This document shows, piece after piece, positions 7,730-18,382 of a DNA stretch of 64,000 bases. Both the position numbers and the translations under genes were made by a program. Within the stretch, counting starts at the first letter, position 1. The number at the start of each line of letters is the position of its first letter. The stretch is from Candidatus Methylospira mobilis (GTDB taxonomy: Bacteria > Pseudomonadota > Gammaproteobacteria > Methylococcales > Methylococcaceae). The stretch is from the NCBI RefSeq assembly GCF_009498235.1, contig NZ_CP044205.1, forward strand, positions 429,716-493,715, written 5' to 3'. The notes beneath the pieces were generated by a model. The model worked only from the letters and a program-made list of their open reading frames with translations. It was not told the DNA's origin and ran no database searches.

Positions 7730-8926
7730 ATGGATACTAAAAAAATCGGGCAATGCTGGCCGCAATCGGCAATGGCGGCGACATTATTTTCAATCGGCAT
7801 GTCGGTAGCGGCTCACGATACGGGCGTGTCATCTTCAACCCTGGCTTCACCTTCATCCGGCAATATGCAGACATCGCAGCCGTCCGGGGGGATTTTTGGC
7901 GATGCGGTTGACGCATCCGGATCAGGCGAAGTTCATCTGACCCAGCCGCCGGCCGGGCTCATGGGGGTTTACATGGCCCAGGAAGGGCGCTTCATGTTCA
8001 ATTACATGCCGATGTGGATGAACATGTCGGGCGATCAGTCCGGCACCGCCAGTATGAATCCGACTCAGGTGGCAACCACCGTGCCGGGCTACCCCAATTC
8101 CGCGCAGACCGTGCGCATAGTTCCCACGCAAATGTCGGTCAATGCGCAGATGCTTGGCGGCATGTATGGCCTCACCAAAGATATTAATCTGATGTTGATG
8201 GGAAGCTATATGTTCAAAAACATGAGCATGACCACTTTCAAAGGCATGGCGGGTTCCACTCAGCTGGGTTCGACCGAGCTGACTACGGGAGGCTGGGGCG
8301 ATACCGCAGCGAGCGTGCTGGTCAAGCTGTTTGAAGGCGAGGGGCATGAAGTCCATGTTATCGCCGGCGTCAGCATTCCGACCGGCTCGATTACCGAAAC
8401 CGGGCAGATGCTGTCAATTAATAACACCATGATGAACATGCGTTTGATGTACGGCATGCAACTCGGCGACGGTACCTACGATGCGCTTCCCGGCCTGGTG
8501 TATACCGGCAACTTCGAAAACCTTTCCTGGGGCGTGATGTACCGGGCGCGTTTTCCGATGCAAAGCTACAACAGCCAGGGCTGGCGCATGGGGAACTTCA
8601 ACGAGGGTACCGGCTGGCTGGGTTACGCGGTTACCCACAATATCAACCTCACGTTTCGTGTAACCGGCAGCACGCAACTGGCAATCTCGGGCGCCGACCC
8701 GCAAATTTTTGGCATGTCGACAGGCGTCAACCCCAACAACTACGGTGGGCAGGTGGTTAATGGGCTGATCGGCATCAGTGGAAGAATGCCGTTATCAATG
8801 GTTGGCCTTTCAAGAGGAGGGATGCGCATCGCGCTGGAAGGAGGCGCGCCGTTTTACACGTATACCTATGGCGTGCAAACCTCGGAAAAGTGGTTAATCA
8901 ACCTCTCTGCGGCGGTTCATTTTTAA
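7730..8926 (+). CDS. Methionine-rich outer-membrane channel-like protein
   Basis: A 398-residue predicted outer-membrane beta-barrel of the phenol-degradation-MetA/transporter type. A signal peptide runs to about residue 28 (SIGMSVAAHD). A Ser/Gly-rich linker is followed by alternating beta strands, ending in the barrel signature WLINLSAAVHF. It is strikingly rich in Met (YMPMWMNMSGD, LMLMGSYMFKNMSMTT, NNTMMNMRLMYGM), suggesting soft-metal binding such as Cu(I). Similar Met-rich barrels occur near copper genes in methanotrophs (general knowledge, not testable here). It follows modA on the same strand after 530 bases. A possible ModE-type site upstream would instead link it to Mo status. Its substrate is unknown. 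Confidence 0.75.
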   Translation: MDTKKIGQCWPQSAMAATLFSIGMSVAAHDTGVSSSTLASPSSGNMQTSQPSGGIFGDAVDASGSGEVHLTQPPAGLMGVYMAQEGRFMFNYMPMWMNMSGDQSGTASMNPTQVATTVPGYPNSAQTVRIVPTQMSVNAQMLGGMYGLTKDINLMLMGSYMFKNMSMTTFKGMAGSTQLGSTELTTGGWGDTAASVLVKLFEGEGHEVHVIAGVSIPTGSITETGQMLSINNTMMNMRLMYGMQLGDGTYDALPGLVYTGNFENLSWGVMYRARFPMQSYNSQGWRMGNFNEGTGWLGYAVTHNINLTFRVTGSTQLAISGADPQIFGMSTGVNPNNYGGQVVNGLIGISGRMPLSMVGLSRGGMRIALEGGAPFYTYTYGVQTSEKWLINLSAAVHF

Positions 8927-9302
8927 TTTCGGTAACTTTTCAGCAATCGGCTCTGGTGCCGGGGTAAGCGTGTCGATCAATCAGTTGCGCCGTGACTCCA
9001 GCCAGGCTGCAATCGGTCTCGCCGGCCTCGCCCAGCTCTTAGGCAGCGCATCACTGCCGCGGGCTGGGGCCGTTACTGAAAAAGTACTTTTGTACGAAAA
9101 TTGTTCGTCCCTGAACACTGTCATGTCTTTATGGCAACGCGGAATAAAGCAATTCCTTTCGTTGTTCGACAAGAGCGCTTCCTTACGGCTCTAGTCAGAA
9201 CAGGTTCTGAGCCGGTTGAGGAGGTGTATCAGTATGTCCATATCGCGCCGCTTTGATATTTGCGTCCGGGGGATAAAGCAAGAATGGCACTGATATGAGC
9301 GT
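8927..9302. other. Intergenic stretch upstream of the Nif11 operon
   Basis: No convincing gene is present; a 74-codon frame from a GTG at 8970 has no family features and is not called. At 9084-9095 there is a GTAC-N4-GTAC palindrome, about 208 bases upstream of the sigma54 promoter at 9303. It resembles the VnfA recognition pattern, but the spacer is two bases short. Confidence 0.5.
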
Positions 9303-9318
9303 TGGCACAGCATCTGCA
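9303..9318 (+). promoter_or_regulatory. Sigma54 promoter of the Nif11 operon
   Basis: TGGCACAGCATCTGCA matches the -24/-12 consensus TGGCAC-N5-TTGCA, with the invariant GG (9304-9305) and GC (9316-9317) separated by exactly 10 bases. It lies 39 bases before the first ATG at 9357. Such promoters need an activator such as NifA, VnfA or NtrC. Confidence 0.8.
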
Positions 9319-9356
9319 AATAGAGAATCACAATTACCTGGAAGGGGATAGCAACG

Positions 9357-9605
9357 ATGAAAACACGAGGTATCAAAAATGCCATTGGGCGATTGCACGG
9401 TGCGCGCAAATTGGGCAGCGCTACGCTGTTGGTCCAGGCCGAGGCGGAAGCCGAACATATTCTCACTCAGGCCAGGTCCTGGCTGGAAAGAACGCCCGCT
9501 CCGCCAGAAGGCGAGGAGGATGAGCGCTATGCACCAGTTGAACTGGCCGTCCAGGAACTTGAAAAGGCGCTTGCCGCTCCCGTGCCCGAACTACAGAGAT
9601 CATAA
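9357..9605 (+). CDS. Small protein of unknown function, first gene of the Nif11 operon
   Basis: An 82-residue, mostly helical, charged protein (RLHGARKLGSATLLVQAEAEAEHILTQARSW, then a Pro/Glu-rich linker and a second helix VELAVQELEKALAA). I do not recognise the family. The start is supported by an AAGGGGA ribosome site. It is the first gene after a clear sigma54 promoter and is followed 3 bases later by a Nif11-domain gene, so it is probably a nitrogen-fixation-induced protein. No membrane segment or metal-binding motif is visible. Confidence 0.75.
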   Translation: MKTRGIKNAIGRLHGARKLGSATLLVQAEAEAEHILTQARSWLERTPAPPEGEEDERYAPVELAVQELEKALAAPVPELQRS

Positions 9606-9608
9606 TCC

Positions 9609-9806
9609 ATGTCCGTCGAATCCGCTGTTGCTTATATCAACCGCATGCGCACAGATGAGGTTTTCCGTCATGAAGTCAACCAGTTCGCAGAAGACGAAAC
9701 CGCCAGTTGGGAGTTCATCGGGTGCAATGGTTACCAATTCACAATGGAGGAGTTCCGCACAGCCCAGGACGAGATCTACAGGGAGCACGGAATTACGCCG
9801 CTTTAG
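9609..9806 (+). CDS. Nif11-domain protein
   Basis: A 65-residue protein that is essentially a single Nif11 domain: MSVESAVAYINRMRTDEVFR, then an acidic helix and GCNGYQFTMEEFRTAQDEIY. Nif11 domains were first noted in nif clusters and also serve as leader regions of some peptide natural-product precursors. This protein ends about 7 residues after the domain (REHGITPL), with no double-Gly cleavage site and no core peptide. A nitrogen-fixation role is therefore more likely than a peptide precursor. It is translationally close to the upstream 82-residue gene and shares its sigma54 promoter. Confidence 0.85.
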   Translation: MSVESAVAYINRMRTDEVFRHEVNQFAEDETASWEFIGCNGYQFTMEEFRTAQDEIYREHGITPL

Positions 9807-9811
9807 GGAAA

Positions 9812-9836
9812 CTTCGCTGGGTTTTACCCAGTGAAG
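9812..9836 (+). terminator. Hairpin after the Nif11 operon
   Basis: A 10-bp stem (CTTCGCTGGG paired with CCCAGTGAAG, one G-U pair) begins 6 bases after the Nif11 stop. No T-run follows, so it may stop transcription or protect the mRNA 3' end. Confidence 0.5.
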
Positions 9837-9921
9837 AACAATGTTCAGTTGCTCAATATAAAGCCGATGTATCGGGCGTTGGGCAACTTGAATCTATAGT
9901 GTGAGGCGTGTATATTCAAAA

Positions 9922-9945
9922 CGATATATTTATATAGATATATAG
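9922..9945. promoter_or_regulatory. Candidate ModE-type operator upstream of lysR-fdh
   Basis: Left half CGATATAT, 8 spacer bases and right half ATATATAG have the same 24-bp geometry as the modA and vnfA sites. The right half lacks the terminal CG. It sits 89 bases before the LysR start. The whole stretch is AT-rich, so confidence is modest. Confidence 0.38.
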
Positions 9946-10033
9946 TTAGCCCGCAAGTGCCCGCTCACCTGCCCCGACTTGGGAGCCGGCTGTTTCGTTC
10001 TCTTGAATGCCCCTCATAAAGACGTGTCGCCCG

Positions 10034-10951
10034 ATGTTCATCCGTCAAATCCATTACCTGCTTGCGCTCGCCAAAACCGGACACTTCGGACGTGCGGCTG
10101 AAGCATGCAACGTTACCCAGCCTGCGTTGTCTACAGCGCTGCAACATCTGGAAGAGGAACTGAAAGTAACCATCGTGCAGCGTGACCAGCGCTTTCAGGG
10201 GTTTACGCCGGAAGGCGAGCGTTTATTGCAATGGGCGCGTATTCTGGCGCAGGACTGGGAAGGTATGCGCCAGGAAGCGGCGTTGTGCAATCAACAGCTG
10301 GTCGGTTCGCTACGCCTGGGAGCCATTCCTACTACGCTGGCAGTGGCGCCCCTTTTAACCGAGCCTTGCCTGGCGAAATTTCCCGGTGTCCGGATCAAAC
10401 TGGTTTCGCTTTCCATGGAGGATCTGATCCAGCAACTCGATGGGTATGAGCTTGATCTGGGATTGACTTACCTTGAAGACCCCCGCCTCAAAGGTTTCCG
10501 GGTATTACCCCTGTATAGAGAGCGCCACGTGCTGTTGGCGCGCGATGCATCGTTCCGGGTAACCTCCGGGCATTTGAGCTGGGCTGATGCGGCGAATCTG
10601 CCGCTATGCCTGCTGACTCCGAATATGCAGAACCGCCGCGTCATAGACGCCGCATTTCGCGATGCCGGTGTGTACCCCAATGTGGCGCTTGAAACCGACT
10701 CGGTGTTCGCCCTTTATAGCCATGTCCGCTGCGCCGGGCTGTACAGCGTGGTTCCTCACAGTCTGTTGAGTCTGTTCGAGATGCGTCAGGAAGTCACCGT
10801 CATTCCGCTGAAACCGGAACTGTCGCGCCCGATCGGACTGATATCACGCAAGCAGGACAACACGCCTCCGGTACAGGAGGCGGCCTGGAATATTGCGCTT
10901 TCGCTCGATTTACAGGCGCGTTTCGATACCTTGATAAACGCCATGAATTGA
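10034..10951 (+). CDS. LysR-family transcriptional regulator, probable regulator of fdh
   Basis: A 305-residue LysR-type regulator. The N-terminal winged helix-turn-helix spans about residues 1-60 (RQIHYLLALAKTGHFGRAAEACNVTQPALSTALQHLEEEL). It is followed by a LysR substrate-binding domain with an LRLGAIPTTLAVAPLL first strand. I start it at ATG 10034 because LysR proteins usually begin within a few residues of the helix-turn-helix; an in-frame ATG at 10007 would add nine residues. It is encoded 140 bases upstream of the formate dehydrogenase gene on the same strand. A LysR gene next to NAD formate dehydrogenase is a common arrangement, so it probably senses a metabolite and activates fdh. 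Confidence 0.9.
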   Translation: MFIRQIHYLLALAKTGHFGRAAEACNVTQPALSTALQHLEEELKVTIVQRDQRFQGFTPEGERLLQWARILAQDWEGMRQEAALCNQQLVGSLRLGAIPTTLAVAPLLTEPCLAKFPGVRIKLVSLSMEDLIQQLDGYELDLGLTYLEDPRLKGFRVLPLYRERHVLLARDASFRVTSGHLSWADAANLPLCLLTPNMQNRRVIDAAFRDAGVYPNVALETDSVFALYSHVRCAGLYSVVPHSLLSLFEMRQEVTVIPLKPELSRPIGLISRKQDNTPPVQEAAWNIALSLDLQARFDTLINAMN

Positions 10952-11091
10952 CGGATTAGCCCAAACAATTGGCCTGTTTCCCGCTTTCCCTTAAGAATTG
11001 CAATGCCCGGCCCGATGGCCGCGACCGCTACTGGCACTGATGGTGATCCAGTGAAATCAATTCATATCACACATATAAAAGGTAAAGAAAC

Positions 11092-12297
11092 ATGGCAAAA
11101 ATCGTTTGTGTACTTTATGACGATCCCGTTGACGGCTATCCAACATCCTACGCGCGCGACGATCTTCCTCAACCGGCGCGTTACCCGGACGGACAGACGC
11201 TGCCTAGTCCCAAGAGTATCGATTTCAAGCCGGGAGCGCTGCTGGGCAGCGTTTCAGGCGAACTCGGGCTGCGTAAATATCTGGAGTCAAATGGTCATCA
11301 ACTGGTCGTAACCTCCAGCAAAGACGGGGCCGACAGCGTTCTTGATCGCGAATTGCACGATGCTGAAATCGTCATTTCCCAGCCCTTCTGGCCGGCTTAC
11401 ATGACTGCCGATCGCATCGCCAAGGCCAAAAACCTGAAAATGATTGTGACTGCCGGCATCGGTTCCGATCACACCGATTTACAGGCAGCGATGGATCGCG
11501 GCATCACTGTAGCCGAGGTGACCTACTGCAACAGCAATAGCGTTGCCGAGCACGTTGTCATGATGACGCTGGCATTGGTTCGCAATTACATCCCATCCTA
11601 TAATTGGGTGATAAAAGGCGGCTGGAACATAGCCGACTGCGTGGCGCGTTCTTACGATCTGGAAGCGATGAATGTCGGCACGGTAGCCGCCGGCCGGATT
11701 GGCCTGCGCGTTCTGCGCCTGCTTAAGCCTTTCGACGTTAAGCTGCACTATCTGGACCGGCACCGTTTACCGGAAGCGGTCGAGCAGGAGTTGAATCTAA
11801 CCTATCACGCCAGCCTGAAAAGCCTGACCAATGTGTGCGATGTTGTTACCTTGAATTGTCCGCTACACCCGGAAACCGAGCACATGATAAACGAGCAGAC
11901 ACTGAAGGACTTTAAACGCGGCGCCTATCTGATCAACACGGCGCGCGGCAAGCTTTGCGATCGCGATGCCATTGTCAATGCGCTGGAAAACGGCCAACTG
12001 GCCGGTTATGCCGGCGATGTCTGGTTCCCGCAGCCGGCGCCGAACGACCATCCATGGCGGACCATGCCGAATCATGGCATGACGCCGCATATCTCCGGAA
12101 CCAGCTTGTCGGCACAGACGCGCTATGCTGCGGGTACCCGCGAAATTCTGGAGTGCTACTTCGATGGACTTCCTATCCGCGACGAGTATCTGGTGGTTCA
12201 GGGTGGTCAGCTGGCCGGTGTAGGAGCGCACTCCTATAGCAAGGGCAATGCAACAGGCGGTTCGGAAGAAGCGGTTAAATTCAGGAAGGAAAGCTGA
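11092..12297 (+). CDS. fdh: NAD-dependent, metal-free formate dehydrogenase
   Basis: A 401-residue D-2-hydroxyacid-dehydrogenase-family enzyme that oxidises formate to CO2 with reduction of NAD+. It matches the Pseudomonas sp. 101 enzyme in length and along its whole sequence as I recall it. Landmarks include MAKIVCVLYDDPVDGYP, QPFWPAYMT at the substrate site, the catalytic Arg in NTARGKLCD, Gln in WFPQPAPNDHP and His in MTPHISGT. The dinucleotide-binding loop is GTVAAGRIGL. The usual methylotroph formate dehydrogenases need Mo or W, whereas this one has no metal. Its position among Mo- and V-related genes suggests it is used when Mo is short; that link is inference. Confidence 0.96.
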   Translation: MAKIVCVLYDDPVDGYPTSYARDDLPQPARYPDGQTLPSPKSIDFKPGALLGSVSGELGLRKYLESNGHQLVVTSSKDGADSVLDRELHDAEIVISQPFWPAYMTADRIAKAKNLKMIVTAGIGSDHTDLQAAMDRGITVAEVTYCNSNSVAEHVVMMTLALVRNYIPSYNWVIKGGWNIADCVARSYDLEAMNVGTVAAGRIGLRVLRLLKPFDVKLHYLDRHRLPEAVEQELNLTYHASLKSLTNVCDVVTLNCPLHPETEHMINEQTLKDFKRGAYLINTARGKLCDRDAIVNALENGQLAGYAGDVWFPQPAPNDHPWRTMPNHGMTPHISGTSLSAQTRYAAGTREILECYFDGLPIRDEYLVVQGGQLAGVGAHSYSKGNATGGSEEAVKFRKES

Positions 12298-12530
12298 GAA
12301 TCGCTTACTCAGTAAGTAAGTCGCTCAGGACTTACATGCTGTAAGGAGGGGCTGAACTGATGTTTCCTGGAAATAAAATCAGGAATGGCGGAACAGCCTT
12401 CCCATCTGGCTTCCCTCCGGCAGATATGCCCATTTTATAGGTGGGCGCCCACTTTTGCAGCATGTACCTGAAGAAGCTTGGGATATGGCTAAAAATAACT
12501 TCCCGAATCTGATGTATCCAGGTTTTCCGG

Positions 12531-12584
12531 CGGATGCGCTGCGCTTTTCCACCCTTCGTAGGGCGGGAAAGCGCAGCGCATCCG
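12531..12584. repeat. Long palindromic unit (REP-like)
   Basis: Two 25-base arms, beginning CGGATGCGCTGCGCTTTTCC and ending GGGAAAGCGCAGCGCATCCG, are complementary with two mismatches around a 4-base loop. 'gcgcagcgcatccg' palindromes are a common intergenic repeat type in gammaproteobacteria. Confidence 0.75.
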
Positions 12585-12612
12585 TTCCGGCATAGCCGGG
12601 GACAGGAAGTAA

Positions 12613-12718
12613 TTGTTGACCGAACCGTTCATGGCGCAAGCATCGCCCTTATCATGCAAACGCTTGCACCGCGTCCGGCGGGGGAGGGGATTAGGTGTTC
12701 GCTACGCGATTTGCATGG
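12613..12718. repeat. Inverted copy of the 2281-2412 repeat
   Basis: GGTGTTCGCTACGCGATTTG at 12694 and the 'ccgttcatggcgcaagc' end near 12622 mirror the copy at 2281-2412 in reverse orientation. It lies just beyond the 3' end of the V-nitrogenase operon. Confidence 0.7.
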
Positions 12719-12732
12719 TACCCCTTATTGCT

Positions 12733-12930
12733 TCAGGTATAGACGATGCAATCCTCTCCCACCGGACACCCCTCCAGACATTGAGGCAGCTCGGCTATGC
12801 CGTCGCATTCGGTGCAGGCGGCGGCATTGATGCTGTAGTAGCCGCGTTTTTCGACGATGGCGTCGCTGGGGCAGAGGGCGGCGCATTCTCCGCATGCGGT
12901 GCATTCGGAGGCAATGATTCTCATGGGCAT
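12733..12930 (-). CDS. 2[4Fe-4S] ferredoxin of the vnf operon
   Basis: A 65-residue bacterial dicluster ferredoxin. The first cluster motif is CTACGECAALCPSDAI. The second is CTECDGIAELPQCLEGCP, with an extended spacing typical of nif-associated FdxN/VnfF-like ferredoxins. The start at 12930 (MPMRIIASECTACGEC) has a GGGAGA ribosome site; a longer frame from 13008 overlaps the upstream gene and lacks support. It is the last gene of the minus-strand run vnfD-vnfG-vnfK-296aa-NifX-like. It probably passes electrons to nitrogenase reductase or to cofactor assembly. Confidence 0.9.
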   Translation of the reverse strand: MPMRIIASECTACGECAALCPSDAIVEKRGYYSINAAACTECDGIAELPQCLEGCPVGEDCIVYT

Positions 12931-12959
12931 TTCAAGCTCTCCCGTTTTGTTTTTTGCGC

Positions 12960-13424
12960 TCAGGCCTCTTGTTCGACCGGAATATATCCCATCGCCCGCC
13001 TCATCCATAGCGGAGGGCGGGCGATCATGCGCTGGACATATTCGATGACTTCCGGGATTTCACGGCTGTTTTCCATTTTTACCGGAAAGACATCGAGATT
13101 CTTCACGCTGACCGCGTGCAGGTCGCTCAAGCCCTTGCTGAACAGGATCGCGCAGCCCTTGACGGCTTCGACGCGCTCGTTCATGTGTTCCTGGCTCACT
13201 CCGCCGCCGGGGTCGCCCATGGAACAGCCCTTGCCGCCGCCGGGACCTTTCTTACCGGCGCCGACGGTTTTGGCGCCGGGTTTGAATTGAACGCAGTCGA
13301 GAAATTCGGATGAATCCACACTGACGTCGTAGATCACCAACTGGCGCGCGCTGGCGAAATTGGCGTCGACCTGCAGCAGGTCGTTGGTGGCGATGGCGAT
13401 TTTCAGATGTCCTGATTCGGGCAT
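12960..13424 (-). CDS. NifX/NafY-family cofactor-carrier protein (VnfY candidate)
   Basis: A 154-residue protein with the dinitrogenase cofactor-binding fold: LKIAIATNDLLQVDANFASARQLVIYDV at the start and VEAVKGCAILFSKGLSDLHAVSVKNLDVFPVKM further on. A Gly/Lys-rich insertion (AGKKGPGGGKGCSMGDPGGG) separates the halves. Relatives NifX, NafY and VnfY bind nitrogenase cofactor precursors or stabilise the apo-enzyme. The start is supported by an AGGAGCT ribosome site. Its position downstream of vnfDGK suggests it serves the V-nitrogenase. I name it only as a VnfY candidate because NifX-type proteins are hard to tell apart by eye. Confidence 0.85.
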   Translation of the reverse strand: MPESGHLKIAIATNDLLQVDANFASARQLVIYDVSVDSSEFLDCVQFKPGAKTVGAGKKGPGGGKGCSMGDPGGGVSQEHMNERVEAVKGCAILFSKGLSDLHAVSVKNLDVFPVKMENSREIPEVIEYVQRMIARPPLWMRRAMGYIPVEQEA

Positions 13425-13446
13425 GATAGAGCTCCTGACAATTTAA

Positions 13447-13562
13447 GGATATGGTCAAAAATAACTTTCCCGTTTGTGGCGAGCATGTTGAACCATGAAC
13501 GGCCCTTCGACAGGCTCAGGGCGAACGGGGTGCAATTCGGGAAGTTATTTTTCGCCATGTCC
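13447..13562. mobile_element. Miniature inverted-repeat element inside the vnf operon
   Basis: A 116-base unit is bounded by inverted arms: left 13447-13472, beginning GGATATGGTCAAAAATAACT; right 13538-13562, the complement of GGACATGGCGAAAAATAACT. Its centre carries CCTTCGACAGGCTCAGGGCG, a repeat seen again at 60661. A single related arm lies at 12481-12505. It encodes nothing and sits between two genes of the vnfDGK run. Its hairpin potential could affect expression of the last two genes. Confidence 0.7.
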
Positions 13563-13599
13563 TGAGGGATGTTTGATGGGGTAGTTCCGGGTGTCGGCC

Positions 13600-14490
13600 T
13601 CAACTCATCGGTAGACCGACAACCACGGTTTCGCGCCCGAAGCGCTGACGAAAGCGATCCGGAAGCAGCAGGCCGCCGGCAGTACGTGCACGCCAGCGCG
13701 GCAACGAGTCCAGCGGCAGGCTCTCACGGCGCAAAGCTTCGACCGGGATGATATGCAGGCTATCCTCGAAGATCAGATAAAAGTCGATCGGGTAGCGCGC
13801 CGGATCGGAGTGGAAGCCGCCGATCTCGATGGCCAGATTGTTTTCCGCGACCCGATAACGCGGATGGTCGCTGTCGAAACGGAAATGGCGATTCATCGGC
13901 ATCGCCTGTCTGAATTGGTAAAGGATGCGATCCTCGTCGCTGAAGCGTTTGACTTCGCCGACGATATCGAAGTAATACTGGGTCAGCATCGCCTCGACAT
14001 AACTTTCGCTGTAGGGTTGATTAAAAGAGTCCAGATAGTAGAAGACGAAGGACTCAAGCAATTCCAGCCCCACGGGAGTAAGAACCAGCGCCAGAGCGCA
14101 ACGCCGGTAAGTGCAGCTGATGTGGAGCAGGCCGTCGTCCAGTTCCATATGGCCTTCGGGAAACACGCCGGCGATGTGATGGATACGCAACAGCCGGTAA
14201 ACTTCGGCTACCAGTTTCTCGGTCACGGTGCCGCGCGGCAACGCAAGGTATCTCTGCCAGCTGAGCTGATCCTCCAGCGACGGGTCTCGTGAAATCAGCT
14301 GCGTTTCCAGCAACATGAACGCCGCTTCCGTGGACAACGCGTTTCCCGGCCATATTCGCTGTAAGGGTTCGTCGGCGAAGGCCAGCTTTTTCTTTTTGCT
14401 GTAAAGTTCGATCTGCCGGTATTCGGGCAGGTGGTGGCGCTGCCCGAAGCGGGTCGAATAGCCGGCCACTATTTCGTCGAGAAAATTCAT
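13600..14490 (-). CDS. Conserved-looking protein of unknown function in the vnf operon
   Basis: A 296-residue soluble protein with no signal peptide or clear membrane helix. It begins MNFLDEIVAGYSTRFGQRHH and contains Tyr/Phe-rich segments (ESFVFYYLDSFNQPYSESYVEAMLTQYYFDI) and a late YPIDFYLIFEDSLHIIPVEAL segment. I recognise no family and see no Cys cluster motif. An AGAGGGA site precedes the ATG. The gene lies 136 bases downstream of vnfK with a strong hairpin between them. It is followed by the NifX-like and ferredoxin genes, so it probably assists V-nitrogenase assembly or protection; this rests on context only. Confidence 0.88.
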   Translation of the reverse strand: MNFLDEIVAGYSTRFGQRHHLPEYRQIELYSKKKKLAFADEPLQRIWPGNALSTEAAFMLLETQLISRDPSLEDQLSWQRYLALPRGTVTEKLVAEVYRLLRIHHIAGVFPEGHMELDDGLLHISCTYRRCALALVLTPVGLELLESFVFYYLDSFNQPYSESYVEAMLTQYYFDIVGEVKRFSDEDRILYQFRQAMPMNRHFRFDSDHPRYRVAENNLAIEIGGFHSDPARYPIDFYLIFEDSLHIIPVEALRRESLPLDSLPRWRARTAGGLLLPDRFRQRFGRETVVVGLPMS

Positions 14491-14548
14491 TCTCGTCCCT
14501 CTATTGCATGTACGGGAGGGTAAGCTCCCGGTGCTGATAAATTAAGCG

Positions 14549-14577
14549 GGCATACCGGCAGCGCGTGCCGGTATGCC
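14549..14577 (-). terminator. Intercistronic hairpin downstream of vnfK
   Basis: A perfect 12-bp stem (GGCATACCGGCA and complement) with a 5-base loop lies 50-78 bases after the vnfK stop. There is no T-run. Such hairpins often lower read-through or stabilise the upstream mRNA, which would favour high levels of vnfDGK over the downstream accessory genes. Confidence 0.6.
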
Positions 14578-14626
14578 GTAGCATAGGTGGGTAATAAGCG
14601 CATACCCATCAGGATCTTTTAGCGAT

Positions 14627-18102
<3,476 letters not shown>

Positions 18103-18131
18103 TTACTGAATAGTTACAGCAATTCTTACAA

Positions 18132-18147
18132 CGCATGCTCCATGCCA
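18132..18147 (-). promoter_or_regulatory. Sigma54 promoter of vnfDGK
   Basis: Read on the minus strand, TGGCATGGAGCATGCG has the required GG-N10-GC spacing and five of six bases of TGGCAC. It would start transcription near 18121, leaving a 250-base leader before vnfD. One GTAC half-site lies 200 bases upstream at 18346-18349, but no full GTAC-N6-GTAC was found. Confidence 0.7.
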
Positions 18148-18382
18148 GTTTTAAATTCGCTGCGGTATTCGGGAGAACTCGGGAGGGTGAAGCGCTTCGG
18201 GCATGCGTCCGCTGCGTTTAATACGGCTGCCGGCGCGCGGCAAGCTTATGGTTAAAGCCAATCATGGCAATGGAAGCGTCACATGGAGTTCAGTCATGAA
18301 ATCTGGCTACTGCCAGAAAACGATCTCTCTTAATCGTTCTAAAAAGTACGTTTGCCCATGTAAACGTTCCGCCGCGTGCTGC

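Larger units (their letters stand above)
12298..12732. other. Repeat-rich intergenic region
   Basis: No gene is present. It holds a lone copy of the MITE end at 12481-12505, a long palindrome at 12531-12584 and the inverted dispersed repeat at 12613-12718. The formate dehydrogenase (plus) and the V-nitrogenase operon (minus) converge here, so terminators would be expected. A weak hairpin with arms TTCCTG and CAGGAA near 12362-12384 is the nearest candidate for fdh. Confidence 0.6.

Noticed and set aside
8970..9194. 74-codon frame from a GTG upstream of the Nif11 operon
   Set aside because: No family features; it lies in the promoter region of the sigma54 operon and overlaps a GTAC palindrome.
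9609..9806. Nif11 protein as a ribosomally made peptide precursor
   Set aside because: It has no double-Gly processing site or Cys/Ser/Thr-rich core, and no modification enzyme or peptidase-transporter gene is nearby.
12960..13424. Naming this gene nifX or vnfX
   Set aside because: A better vnfX follows vnfN at 34801-35307. The Gly-rich insertion and position after vnfK favour a NafY/VnfY-like carrier, but not firmly enough for a symbol.
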